The notes under the pieces are model-generated. The model searched no databases and had not been told where the DNA came from. It worked only from the letters and a program-made list of their open reading frames with translations. A stretch of DNA of 64,000 nucleotides from Platycnemis pennipes. Taxonomy: Eukaryota > Arthropoda > Insecta > Odonata > Platycnemididae. The position numbers and the translations under genes were made by a program. The number at the start of each line of letters is the position of its first letter. Position 1 is the first letter of the stretch. Below, piece by piece: positions 24,180 through 36,080 of this stretch. Location: NCBI GenBank assembly GCA_933228895.1, contig OW121848.1, positions 87,997,470-88,061,469 of the forward strand, in the 5' to 3' direction.

Positions 24180-25255
24180 GAAGAGGGTGAGGCGGAGGAT
24201 GGAAATCATGAGAAGATAGAGATTACGGTGCCGTATCCCTTGGAAAATCCCTCCACCCCCTCCCTCCTTACTAATATTTGTGCGCACTCGCGCGATTTCC
24301 TTGCGTGGACATGAGGGTTAAACTGCCCATTCATTTGTCGGTGGCAAAGCCAAGGGCAGGAGTGCGGGAGGGGGGAGGGAGAATGCGGGGGAGGCTTGCC
24401 GAAGAGGAAGCGATCTGATGAGACGATCTCTCGCCCGGAGGAGGAGTTGAAGAGGCTCGGGGGAGGGAAGGAAAAGGGAGTGATGCTGACTAGGAAGAGA
24501 CTCACTCCGAGTGGGGATGTAAATGCAAATACCCGGAGGCGTTTGTGCTTGTTGGTCTCTCTCTCTCGTGCGCGTGTGTGTTTTCGTTGGCGAAAGAACC
24601 TTAAAGAGGGTTTTGTACTAGTACGTGTGGCGCTGCTGCGCGGAGTATGTTAATGAGCTGCCGTACCGGGTCTTGCGGAGTCTTAGGGAGTAATTTGCAA
24701 GCGCATTTCGCCGCGATAGGCAGTAGAGAGTCAGAGAAAGGAGGAGTAAGAGGGGGGCTAAGCATTGCTGAGGGGGAAGGGGGGAGGAGGAAGTCGGAAA
24801 AGGGGTGACGAACGACGGCGTCGCGCGCGCCGGAATGCCTACGTGGTGGAGGGGATAGGTTCTTTTTATCCTTTTGGGAGAGAGAGAGAGAGAAAGAGTC
24901 AATGGTGGGTGGTCTCCCCCATGGGAGTTAATCTTTCGACATTACGACGCTCGGAGTATCTTTTTTTTGCATTCCGCTCTCGCTTCGCTTTCGTACATTG
25001 CGCGAAAGAGTTCATGCTTATCTGTGTCTCGCCCTCGCTCCGGTCTTCACCTTCCGCCGTGAAGTGGAACCCCTCAACCCGAGTCTGTCCTCTCTCTTTT
25101 TCCCCTTGGGCGTCTAGTCGTCGTCGTGCGGAGAGGTCGCCTTTTGTAAGGGCGATGAGCGTCGAATATCGTCGAGTTGAAATCTCCTTCAGGGTGAGAG
25201 CGATAGAGAGCGGGAAAGAAAAGGTGATGCGAGGGTGCTACGCGGTGTGAGATTT
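24180..25255. other. GC-rich asymmetric island
   Basis: G/A-rich segments at 24180-24240, 24350-24480 and 24730-24900 alternate with C/T-rich segments at 24245-24310 and 25020-25125. A GA dinucleotide run lies at about 24880-24895. The 161-codon plus frame at 24765-25250 is Arg/Ser-rich and follows the base composition, so it is not called as a gene. Confidence 0.55.
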
Positions 25256-26425
25256 TTCACGCGGTGTCCGCTCCTCTCTTGTTATTTTTTAAAAAGTTGT
25301 TGCGCATGATTTGGTGGCTTAAAGCGAGGAAACCGTGATATTTTATTTCCATTAAAAGGTGAGCACTCACCTGAGCGTTCATCATTTAGTTCTTCCCGCG
25401 GCTCGTTATTTCCGGTGTGCCATGCGTGACGTGCTTGGGAGAATGTAGCCATGATCGTGTCGCTTGCTCACTGAATGATACATTTTTCACTCAGTAAATC
25501 ATGTCACAAAATCTCTTATCCTTTTATCTTGTAATCATCGCTGTTGCACAGCTTTAGTTAATTTATTCTCCTTGCGGGACGCTGTAAAAATGTTAACGTA
25601 CGCCTGAATCATGATATAATTAGCTTGTTAACAACACCCTGCCACAGATTTTATCTTAGGACCTTCTAATTTTAAAATATGACTTCATTCATGCACTTGC
25701 ACTATTTATGCTGAAGGATTTATTCTCATTTGTTCGTTACTTCAGACGGAAGAAGTTCGTGTATATTTATTCATTATAAAATTATTCCTTAACAACTCCT
25801 TGTTTATTAAACTCGTTAAGGAAAGTCCATACAAAGGGTCGTCCTAAGTAAAATAGCGCAATTAGTGTTTTTAAAATTTTCTTTCTTACAAGCCAGTATT
25901 ACACTCCTTTCTTAAGTTTTTATCGCACTGATAATTACTCAATTTAGTCTGTTAAAGCCCATGGTTACGTAAATATATCGCATCGGGAACTGTACTAATA
26001 GAATTGTTAAAGTGTGTCTACTTCGGAGGGAGAGAATACTCTCAAGGTAAATACATTACCTACTACGGGTACCTGTAGACCCTTAGATGATGTAGCTTCA
26101 AATGCATCGATTTTCCGTTAGTTCTGGTGACTTATGCCCAGGCGTTCTTCAAAATACTGATTTTCTCTCTTAAGTAAACGGTCCCAAATATCATTTATTG
26201 CATGCTCTTCATAAAATGACTCCAAGAGTCAGAATCGACTCGCCTTGAAATAGGCAAGACAAGAATCCTGATGAGTTGAATCAGTTTGTTGACAATTGAT
26301 AAGCTGTACTTGCCCGTTTGGAGGTTTGGTATAATATCTCGTCACTCGCCTCGTCACTTCTAACGAGGAATGAAAGCTGCCATAATATAAGCGCCTTTCT
26401 CATTGAACGTTGATATGAGTTACAG
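25256..26425. other. AT-rich non-coding stretch
   Basis: No supported gene. A near-palindrome, AGGTGAG-CA-CTCACCT, lies at 25357-25372. Confidence 0.5.
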
Positions 26426-26429
26426 CCAC

Positions 26430-26632
26430 TCAAACGACATTTTTTTGCCATCCGGATTGGTGCCTGGGATCCCAATAGGTATTTGCCTGTCATCAGGTTT
26501 CCCAGGGGCTGAACCAACAGAGCTTGACAAACATCTATTCCCTGAGTAGAGAAAAACCCACCCAGGCGGGACTCGAACCCGCGACCCTAGGATTAGCAGG
26601 ACTTCACCTCGCCGCCACCTGGGCCGGCTATG
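26430..26632 (-). repeat. tRNA-derived SINE
   Basis: This is the clearest SINE head in the window. On the minus strand, GGCGGCGAGGTGAAGTCC (A-box region) is followed by the canonical B box GGGTTCGAGTCCCGCC (about 26565-26580), then a non-tRNA body ending in an A-run (GGCAAAAAAATG) near 26440. The head does not form a full acceptor stem, so it is not a functional tRNA. Target-site duplications were not evident. Confidence 0.75.
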
Positions 26633-27190
26633 CTTTGCAATTAAGAAACTGCTCAGTATTACATTCCAGAAAATCATTTTCCGCGTTTGACTAGTGCTCC
26701 AACGCTAACTAATTTCTCTGGCGCCTCATCCCCATCGGATTCTTCTTCGCGTTAGTATTTTACTTAATTTATCTTCGTATCCATGTTTCACTAATTGAAA
26801 GTTTCATCGGCTAACTGCTGGCACTATTCTCGGAACTCAAACGACGCCTTGGTCTCTCATCTTTTTGAGAACTTTTCCTCTCGTAGGAGACTCTGGAAAG
26901 AATTGACCTTTTTGGTCCATTCCGCCATCAAAAATAGTCAAAGTATGAGTGTTTGGCGCCAAGCTCCCGCAGATGGTCCATGGTAGAAAAAATTCCAAGT
27001 ACTGGCGTGTGGGAATTCACTTGAAATCATCATCCGTGGTAATTGTGGAGGCTGATTTGTGATGTGTTAGCTTATTTATTTTAAATCGTAATGTCGATGA
27101 ATTATCACGGTTGTATTAAAAATTACTGGCGGAGAAATGTCAGCAATGCTGATAAATTATTTTTGTCGCAATAGCTTCATGAGTATGTGT
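26633..27190. other. Non-coding stretch
   Basis: Nothing supportable seen. Confidence 0.4.
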
Positions 27191-27194
27191 GTAT

Positions 27195-27275
27195 TATTAT
27201 TTGTCATCATCATTAGTCATCAATCCTCAGATTGGTTGGACGCAGCTCTCCACTGAGCTCTTCTAATGATTTTAT
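27195..27275 (-). mobile_element. LINE 3' tail remnant
   Basis: The plus strand reads TCATCATCATTAGTCATCAATCCTCAGATTGG followed by GACGCAGCTCTCCAC, equivalent to the last coding bases and the repeat tail of the family seen at 15.1 kb. Only about 75 bases remain. Confidence 0.75.
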
Positions 27276-27589
27276 TTTCACTTTGTCCGACGTCTTAATT
27301 TCATACTGAAGGAAGAGTGGAGTAATTTTTCGAATAGCAGTGAATTCATCGTCTGTAATGCCTTTAAGAAGTGATTTCCCCCACTCTTGAATCAGATTAG
27401 TGTCCGGGCCCCTCGCGTTCTATCTTTTAAATAATTTATTACGTGGCTTGTTTCAGACCGGTTACTGCCTTTTAAAATATTCAAAATACCATTTTAGAGT
27501 GTTGACATTCGTGCGTCGCGAACCCAGTACTTTTCCCATGCTCTTTGTTCCTTGCAAAACGCAAAACAAAGTTCAAGCTTCTCTCCTAG

Positions 27590-28260
27590 TGCTCGCCCCA
27601 CTCTTCATCGGCCATCCTTTTGTACCTTCTCAGTCGTCGTCCATCTGCCCTCGTCCCTATTATTCCTGTGCTTCCGGCAATCTATTCCGTTCCTTCGACT
27701 CAAGATTAGGCCGGTCTTCCGTTAATTATTAACGCTAAACATACCCCGAACAACCCTGTCCTCTCTCTGCTCTCTCCTCCGACTCTTGTGGACCTTCGTC
27801 ACGGCTGCACTATTGCGCACTTTCTCTCTCTCGCTCTCTCCATCTCTCTCTTTCTCTCCACATTCCTCGTCCCCTTTACAGACGCTCTCCGCTGACGTTT
27901 CTGCTCGGGTGACGCGTCCAAACAATGGCCTCTTTCGTTGTTTGATGCCTCTCTCCTCTTCGTTGCTTCTTCCCTTGCGTGAGGACATGATCCTTCAGTT
28001 GACTCCGACGCTCTTCATCGTGTCTTCCCCTGATGCCTCCTCCTCTCCGCCCTTCGTCTCTCCTTTGACGTCGCCCTTGACCTTTAGTTTCTTCCATCTC
28101 TTTCTCTCCCTCTCCAACTTCTTTGCTAATCATTTTTAATTCCTTTCTTGACCTCTTCACTTCTAGTTTCCATCCAATGCCTCTCTACACTTTCCTTCTT
28201 TGCCTCGAGTCACTCCAGTCTTCCTTGCTATTCGTCTCTCTTTCTTTGCTCGGAGTAGAA
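27590..28260. other. Pyrimidine-rich island
   Basis: C/T-rich plus strand with TCTC runs (27820-27860). Frames on both strands are compositional: Ser/Leu/Phe-rich forward and Arg/Glu/Gly-rich reverse. No gene is called. Confidence 0.55.
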
Positions 28261-30480
28261 TGGGACGTCGTTTACTTGGATAATCGCGTCCAGAAGGGAG
28301 GAGGTATCCGTTATCGCTGTACTCTGCGTTATTTTTTTTCTGCATGGTAGGTAAGCGGCCTTTGCCATCCTCCTATCCATTTATTCTTATTTTTGATAGA
28401 AACATGGCGGCAGGCAGGGATTACGGCCCCGAAAAACTTGTGTCTCCGTTTCGTCTTGAAATTTCAATCAGGATATCATAGACGTACAGCATTTAAAATT
28501 TCTTTTTTGTCTTCAGAAAAGTTTAACTTGCGTGTTAGGTGAAATTTGAGATATTAATCCAATGTTTTGCTTCTGGAAGAGTGCTACGGTAATACGAGAA
28601 ATAATTGGCTTTCATTGCAATTTGATTTTCTTCGTGCTAGAACTTTCCGTTAAGCCTTTGACAGCACACGATTAGAACTTACTTCGGAAACCGCGTCTGA
28701 ATTTATCTCACCTTCAGCTTGATGTGGACTCTCATCTGCGGAACTAATTACCGGCTTCGTGGTTTAGGGAAAGATGTTGAATTGTGTTTCACTGATTCTT
28801 TAAAGGATCTTGTATGCTATCGTACCTATTACCTAGTAGTTGGTGTGGGATGTTTAATATCTATTACTCCTTTATTTTCATTGATTACCTCTCCCTTTCC
28901 CTGAAGTTGCTTTCTACGCTGCGAAACGGAATAACAATCATATTTGAATGTCATTTTCTCTTGAATATTTGCCAAATAATATCATTTTTAAACCAATAAA
29001 TATCACACCTCGTCGTTATTTTATGTTTCCCTTTCCATTGAAAAAGGATTGGAGATTTTATTCTGTAAGAAAGGTCGAGAAATTTAATGGTAAATGATTT
29101 GAATATCATCCACCTTGATATAATTAGCTGATCCATTGGTTTTTAGGTGAACAGAATGGCTCATCTCAATTAAACATTGATCACAAGCATTCTGAATAAC
29201 TTTTTTTGGTTACATTAGGCCGATGCCCTTTAAATTTACATTTATGTACTCCGCTGGCTCTTATTTTTCCTCGATAATCTCATAATTTTAGTTTTTTTTG
29301 TCAAATTTAAATTTGAAATAACGCAAGACAATTTGAGGTAGATTGTAGAACCTTAAATGTTTCCCATTTTTCTCAATATGATGACAGGAATGCAAGTAAA
29401 ATATTTAATTTTGGGCAACTTTCAGAGTACATGCTTTTGGGCAACTGCATAGTATTTGATACCGTATTATATCATTGATAAGTATATGCTTTCCCCGGTA
29501 TTTTAAGAAACGAAATAAGAATAAAATACCTTGTGCCCAAATTTCTGTCGATTCATTTTACTCGTCTATATACTCACTAAACATTCGGATAACTGAATTT
29601 TAATGTTTGCATTTCCTAGTGAATATTAATGACGGCGATAAAAATATACCTACCTCAGTCGACGATAAATAAGCTAAAAGCGTGGTTTTCAAGGGTCACT
29701 TAGCATGAAACTCCATTTAATGATTCGGGGAACTAAACATCTCATGAGTGTGTTATCCGAGCATTGGGTTAATCAATAATCTCACCGCTGGAAGGCTTTT
29801 TGGCCCACATAACTGCTGAAACGGTCTAATAAATATTTCAGTCATAAACCTTTGGAGTGTGTAACGATCTCTTCTTTTTTCAGTCAACGTATTTTCAATT
29901 ACGTCGTAATATTCCATTCCGTGTGGTTATGCTTGCAGCTGCCTCCTTCGTCCTTTTTCGGGATACAGTAGAAGTTGATTATTTTTGGATGTGAACCGCG
30001 GGCAATAGTTTCGGTTATGTTTCTTTGTATGATGTTTATTTGATTACAACTTGATGAGTTGCAGTTAGGACCGAAAGTCCTTTGATGTGGTTCTTCTACC
30101 TTGTATTGGCATTAAAGTGATCAAATATTTATTTCCTTCCACGGTATAACTTGGACCGTGATTTAAAAAATGTAGGAAAGGTTTGTTCTGCTATAAGCCA
30201 TATCTTCGCATTTTTCTTTGACATTAAACGTGGACATTGAGTGTTTCAAAAAGAATTTTAATGATAGTAGTGATGGAAACAGACCATTCTCAAACCATGT
30301 TATCCTCGGAGGATATTTTGGAGGATTTTTATCAGTGGACAATTCGTGCTCAAATACTGTTTATACACTTCCACTCTTCACGCAGTCATACTCTTCAAAT
30401 TATAGCAAATTCTTTTGTCTCCTGTTTGGTTGCATTTCTTGCTTCGTCTATATGTTTATTCTCTTATATCCTTCGCGAAC
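28261..30480. other. AT-rich non-coding stretch
   Basis: No supported gene. An acceptor-like TTATCTCACCTTCAG at about 28718 is followed by 62 open codons with a hydrophobic C-terminal half, but there is no partner exon. Confidence 0.45.
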
Positions 30481-30486
30481 ATTCCT

Positions 30487-30567
30487 GATAGCTTATTCCG
30501 TTTTCTGCTCAAAATAAGTTCATTATTGTACAATTCATTAATATAATAGGGTAGTTTCCTTCATCTT
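30487..30567 (+). repeat. Direct repeat copy 1
   Basis: About 80 bases starting CTGATAGCTTATTCCGTT and ending ATAGGGTAGTTTCC recur at 31054-31140 with scattered differences and a few gaps. The spacing is about 567 bases. They may be terminal or internal repeats of an unidentified element. Confidence 0.75.
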
Positions 30568-30757
30568 CCCTCCTCCAGGTTTTTTCTTTGAAACGCTAAG
30601 CAGTGATTCATTGTCTTGGAGAAATGTTTCTTTAAGTCTTCACTTCGTGTGAGTTTCTGAAGTTGGTTCGCGAAGATGAAAATGTTGAAGATATATCCGA
30701 GTTGATAAAAATGCGGATTAGGTGAAACAAATGTATCGGCGGAAGATTTTTTTATTA

Positions 30758-31195
30758 TTATTGGTGGTGAGGCGATGCGATTATTTGGTGATATGTGTAT
30801 CCCATGTCGATTTTAACTTTATTTCGCAAACGCATCGATGTTTCAACTTGAAAATGTAAATTAGCAACTTCGTTTGGAATAGCATATCTTATGACATCGT
30901 CTGATATCGCATAACGATAAACCGCGTTGGCCTCCGTCTTCACATCGCGTTGTGATGTTACATTCGTATCGCCAATCGCAACCGATGGGACACAGTATCG
31001 CACAGCATTGCATGAAAAGATTTTTTCTCTTTTTTCAGACAATATTTTCTTCTGATAGCTTATTCCGTTACTGCGCAAATTAAGTTCATTATTGTAGAAT
31101 TCAGTACTACGTATAATAGGGTAGTTTCTTTCGTCAAAGAAAGAATTCATTAATTGCGATCCGTGTCCTACCATTGATGTATTCATTTTACGCAA
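30758..31195 (-). CDS. Open frame of unknown nature between direct repeats
   Basis: 145 codons are open on the minus strand. The apparent first codon is TTG; the first ATG lies three codons later. Composition is not low complexity. An internal similarity is visible, with AVRYCVP, AVYRYAI and VIRYAIP, the result of a short repeated word in the DNA. It overlaps the second direct-repeat copy. It may be a fragment of a mobile element or a chance frame; no domain is recognised. Confidence 0.2.
   Translation of the reverse strand: MRKMNTSMVGHGSQLMNSFFDERNYPIIRSTEFYNNELNLRSNGISYQKKILSEKREKIFSCNAVRYCVPSVAIGDTNVTSQRDVKTEANAVYRYAISDDVIRYAIPNEVANLHFQVETSMRLRNKVKIDMGYTYHQIIASPHHQ
31054..31140 (+). repeat. 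Direct repeat copy 2
   Basis: Second copy of the sequence at 30487-30567, with TTCATTATTGTA and ATAATAGGGTAGTTT fully preserved. Confidence 0.75.
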
Positions 31196-31779
31196 AAACT
31201 TTGGATTAAGAAATCTCAGTTTACTAGAGAAATTAATGTTAATTTCAAGACCATTTGAAAAAGCTCTGAAATGGCGGGATGCACTGTCTTCTTGCTGACG
31301 TAGCAGGTATATAGTTAACGTTGCGAGGCATAGGAAATATTCGTCTCTGAACTAACTCTTGTACTTCAGAGCCCCTCAGCTCTATTGAATATGTGTTTAT
31401 AATAGCCTACAAAAACTAATATAGTTTGAAAAGTCTCCTCCCTTAAACATGGTATTAATATCGTTTTATAGGCTCCAGGGCATCCTGCTACTGCGAAGCA
31501 TGGCATTCGCGCGGCGATGTGCGAACTTCACGGTATGCTTCATGCTTGGTAAAAAGAATACTAACTGTTATTATATGAATCAACTGAATAAATAGTTTTA
31601 AATAAATAAAGGTTATAATAAAAGTTAATCATAATAAATTAACTGAATAAATATCACCATCTAGTGGCAGGTAGAGGAAACAGTGTCACGCCACACGTAT
31701 AATTTACCGGCATGCAATAGTTTTCTGTCGCGTTTTCCTGCCGTTGATTTATTTCACTTTTTAATTAATAAGGAAAAAT

Positions 31780-31791
31780 ACTTAATGTCAT
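31780..31791. repeat. Left target-site duplication
   Basis: ACTTAATGTCAT, matching 32321-32332 at 11 of 12 bases, directly upstream of the LINE. Confidence 0.7.
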
Positions 31792-32320
31792 GAAATAGTC
31801 AGTAGAATAGCTCAGGCAAAGAGAGCATTCTACCAAAAGAAAAACCTACTTACATCTGGAAATATAAGCGTAGTATTAAGGAAACAATTTATCAGGACGT
31901 GCATCTGGAGCATGTTTCTTTACGGCAGTGAGGCATGGACGATAACAGAAGCGGAGAATAAAAGGGTGGAAGCATTTGAAATGTGGTACTTCAGAATGAT
32001 GAAGATTAAATGGATAGACTGAGTGACAAACGAAGAGGTATTAAGAAGAGTGGGAGAAAAGAGAAGCCTGCTGAAAACTCCAAGAAGAAGACGGGACAAC
32101 TTAATCGGCTATATCTTAAGACACGATGGCCTGATGAAGACAATCGTTGAAGGACAAGTGGATGGGAAGAATGGCAAAGGAAGGCCTCGAGCGAGATGTA
32201 TGGAACAAGTGATGAAGGATATGAAAGAGAAGAAATACGTAAATATGAATAGATTACCCGATAGGATAATGAAGTGGAGAGCCGCGTCAAACCAAACTGA
32301 GGATTATAATGATGATGATG
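31792..32320 (+). mobile_element. 5'-truncated LINE with nearly intact C-terminal frame
   Basis: This is the best preserved copy of the family with GAT tails. From 31798 the frame is open to beyond 32320 except for one TGA at 32020-32022. It encodes the region after the polymerase core (RAFYQKKNLL, SMFLYGSEAWT, EVLRRVGEKRSLL, GRPRARCMEQVMKDMKE) and finishes with GATGATGATG. The duplication on both sides is 12 bp with one mismatch. Lacking its 5' portion it has no catalytic box and is inactive. Confidence 0.9.
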
Positions 32321-32332
32321 ACTTAACGTCAT
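32321..32332. repeat. Right target-site duplication
   Basis: ACTTAACGTCAT, one mismatch to 31780-31791. Confidence 0.7.
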
Positions 32333-32559
32333 TCTAAACTTGAACGGCTTCAAATACCTACTCTAGAGGTTATGAACTTTCGATAAAGGTAATAAAAAAT
32401 AATAGGTAACTACCGTATTACTAAATCTTTTGAATTCACGTCCTTGGTTGTGCTGTCCATTAAAAAAAAAAGTGAATATCCGCAGGCTCTCAGCCGAAGG
32501 ACTGTTCCCGAGTCGATAGATGATTATGCCTCATTAGACAAAACCAAATACACACGCCC

Positions 32560-33030
32560 TCGGGTGGTCAGTGGGAAAAGTTAAGATCCACAGATCCCAG
32601 TGCGGCTAGTAACAGTAACGCTCGGGCTCGACTCCGGGGGCGTTTCCGCATATTTTCATAATGAGAAGGTAATGAGAAGTTGCTATTAGCGACGTTTCCG
32701 CTCGCGCGATATAAACTGTGTAACGCTCGGTCATTAAGGAAATTGGGGTCGTAACCCAGTTCTCTGCGGGCGGGCGAGTGACCGGCGTCCAAACACTCCG
32801 GTCCATTTCGGCGCGCCGATTACTGTGGCGAATGCACGAGACGAGCGGCGGTAGAATTGGCGCGATACGGACGGCCCTGTTCCCTCTTTCCGCTGGCATC
32901 CTAACCGCGACCAAAAATGTCTCACGTAAGGCATTTCTGCTGCAGGGGCTTTGGCTTGATCAAACGCGAAATCCAACTGTGACCAGGTTGCGCAGATGCC
33001 CCCTCTTAAAACCCCCCCCCCCCTTCCTCC
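32560..33030. other. CpG-containing segment
   Basis: GC and CpG density rises relative to flanks, with a run of 12 C at 33012-33023. A frame on each strand is open for about 100 codons without protein-like features. It could be a regulatory element. Confidence 0.4.
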
Positions 33031-34740
33031 TTTGCGCGGTGAAGGTAACAAGTGTATCGTATCCACTGATTCTGTTTGGCATAACCCTTTCAGTGCGTAG
33101 ATAGTTCCTAGTCACTTAGGTTCATCGTTGCCAATGGATAGGTGGTCAAGGGGAGAAGTGAATGACGGATTCTCATCATACGCATTGTCGCCGGAAGGGG
33201 AGATGATGATTGCGAACAGGCGTAATGCTTCCATTGATGTATGATTGAGTTTTCCTTTCAAGATTTTTGATTGACTTCACTGCAGTGATTTATCACTCCA
33301 TGTTGTATCTGGGATTTTAATGTCTTGCTTAGTTTTTTAAAACAATTTATGCATTCGTGTTGGACTTTACTCGAGAAGCGTTTGGTTTTTCAACGGATAG
33401 AGATAAGAGAGACTGAATAGGGTGGTGCAGTTTTGTCAATGTAGTTAAAACATGCAGAAGTCAATCGGAATATTAATTTGAATTGTGAATTCAGCGTTTT
33501 ATTTTCAGAGCTTGAATATATATGAACTTGTTCCTGAGAGCTTTTCGGTGATTGGTGTCAAGAAGAAACGAATGATGTAGGAACCAATGGGACTTCACCT
33601 GCGGCTCCTCGAAAATGAAAATACTCCTCATTAAAAAAGCCTAGGCCTTAGAACTGTAGGATTTTGGGACTTTGTTTATGTGGCATTATATTGTGATTAT
33701 TCGGATGCTCTCATCTACATTAGAAGAGAAGTAATTCACGTAGCATTCTCATTCATATGACATCCAACATGTTGGAGGCTTGTGTGTAATGTCGATGGAC
33801 ATTTCAGGATAAGTTTTTGTTCCAATGAAACAGTCAGTGATTCAACAGATTAAATTCTATGTGATGCCCGTTATGTCTTCTTTATGCTCACAATATTCTA
33901 GTTTCTTTCCCCTGTAATTGGTGAATTTGAAATCTGCTCCCTATTGACAGGACTGGGCCCGCTTCATCTAAAAATAACTCTTGCGTATTCATCATCATCC
34001 CAAATGGACATCATTTCATCGACTCTCAAGCTCGCTCCGCAACTAGTCCCGCATTTTGGTCTTTGCATCCATCTCGGGGTCAGATTTAACCTCGACATAT
34101 TAGCCGTAATGAGAGGACTGACTGAGGCAGGTGCTCAAAACTGGAATCCATCCATTGAAAAGCTTTTAGTTTCACCCCAGCGGTCAGAAAGTATTTCCTG
34201 ATCATTTCACCTATGGATATGTTGGATGAGGATTTGCATATATGTTCAGTAAAAAAAAATAGTTTCAATTTTTTTGACCAAATGCAGCATTTCGCAGAAT
34301 CAATACGAATGAGTTTGTAGGTTCGAATGAATAATCTTTCGTGAATGCTTGGATGGGAGAGACGCGATATATGGGAGCGTGACGTGGACCCTTTGAGTGA
34401 GCGGATGCAGAAATTTAATCGTCGAAATGTGTGCGGCTGTATGCAGATCCAAACATATATATTTCGTGCAGTCTCCGATGACCCAGCTCCATTCCTCTCG
34501 CCATCACTCATCCCTTTCACGGCTGGGGCAGGTCGGGGAGGATTTTTCTTCCTCTCCCGCAATTTAATTTAGAGTCGGGTCGGAGAAAAAATGCTCAGGG
34601 TCGAGACTAGGACCTACATCCCGTCATAATCCGGGAATGAAACGCTTTCCGCCGGAATTAAAATCATCCTGCCCCTTTTAGAGATGCGTCACGTACTCTA
34701 CGCGTATTGATATAGTACCCATATGCGTATCAGATGCTTA
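33031..34740. other. AT-rich non-coding stretch
   Basis: No supported gene. A 158-codon minus-strand frame at 34086-34562 begins at TTG instead of ATG and shows no domain, so it is not called. Confidence 0.45.
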
Positions 34741-34899
34741 TACCATCCCCTCTCTCTCTCGCATCCCCCTTCCTCTACTATTACTGCTACTACTCTCTCT
34801 CTCTCCCCGTCACTTTGTCCTCGCGTGCATTGAAATTGGTTCTCGACTCACCATTGTGTGGCTTAAATTGATTCAGAATCAGTCGAGTAAATGCTGGCG

Positions 34900-36080
34900 C
34901 GCTGGGATTAGGGAAGGTTGGAGGAGGGAGGGGGTGGGCGTGACGAGGGGCACGAGGATAATGCACGTACGTGCGTGAAGTGAAGGCGGAGCGGTGGAGG
35001 GGGTAGGGATCCAAGGAGGAAGCACGCGGGGCCTCCATCTCTCCTCTAACGGGATACGATGGACGTCGTCGGTCGAGAGATAGATAGATGGAGAGGGGGG
35101 GGGGGGGAGATGGAGTGAATGCGGTCCGCATGTGATGATGTCGGGCCATTACCATGAGGGAGGGAGGGCCGCGCACCACAAAGGGGGCCCCCGTCAGGAT
35201 GGGAGCGACAGCGCGGGCACCGGACTGCGCGCCGGCGTACGTGATGCCTCCTCCGCTCCCGCACGCGGTCGCAGTCGGGTGCAGGGCGACTCGGGAGGGA
35301 CGGGTGGGCTCTCGCGTGATCGGCACGCACGCGTGCGGCGGCCTGGGAGACGCGCCGCGGCGTGCATACGTGCAAGCGACCGCGAATGGGAACGAAGACC
35401 ACGTGCCGGCGGGGGCCCCTCGCGGCTGAGAGAGTCCTTGCGGGTGCCTCGCTGAAGACCCCATCGCGGCCCTTGCTGCAGAATGCGAGGGGCCGCCGAC
35501 GGGGGTCTTGCCCCGTCGACCGGGTGGCGATCCGAATGATTCTCCAGCCCCTCGAGTCTCTCCCTCTGTAGGATTAGCGGCGCAGGGTCGGGTCCGTCTA
35601 CCCGTTCCGGTCGGCTGGTTGCTTGCGACGGTGCCCCTTGTGTGTGACGGGAGAAGAGTTTGTGCGGGATGGGGAGGGGGCGTGGCACCGATGATGAAAG
35701 AGGCGGTGGGTGAGAGGTGGGGATCGTGGAAAGGAAGACTCAAGGGCCTGTGATCGCTCACTCGCCCTCGCCGTTTTCAACGCCGTTTGGGCGGCGCTAA
35801 ACGTCCATTTAGGACGCCCTCGAACGTATGGTTTTTGTCCGGATTCTGTTTTCGCGTCGAGGGAGAGAGAGAGAGAGGTATGGCAATTCGAGTCGGGATG
35901 GGAAGGGGCCTGGTTGGTTTCGGTGGTGGTGGTTCCATTAATATCGGTCGTTAATGGACCACCCCTCCTCACTCAGTTCCTCATCCCTGGTAAATGGATT
36001 CCGTTCGATCAAAGTGAGTGAAATACTCGGGCCGGTGTGTCGGACACACGATCGCGGTCGATTTACAGTCATCGATAGCG
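34900..36080. other. CpG island
   Basis: This is the most GC- and CpG-rich segment of the window. It includes 13 consecutive G (35095-35107), a dense CpG core at about 35160-35560, and GA repeats at about 35863-35877. Frames up to 323 codons (34790-35761, minus) overlap others on both strands, have no recognisable domain and reflect the lack of AT-rich stops. It may be the promoter or 5' exon region of an unidentified gene. Confidence 0.6.

Noticed and set aside
24765..25250. 161-codon plus-strand frame
   Set aside because: Arg/Ser-rich, tracks base composition, no domain and no splice partner.
26560..26630. Possible minus-strand tRNA gene
   Set aside because: Excellent B box but no closing acceptor stem, and a SINE body with an A-run follows.
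34790..35761. 323-codon minus-strand open frame
   Set aside because: It lies in a CpG island where AT-rich stop codons are rare. Other frames on both strands are also open, the translation is Pro/Arg/Ser-rich and no domain is visible.
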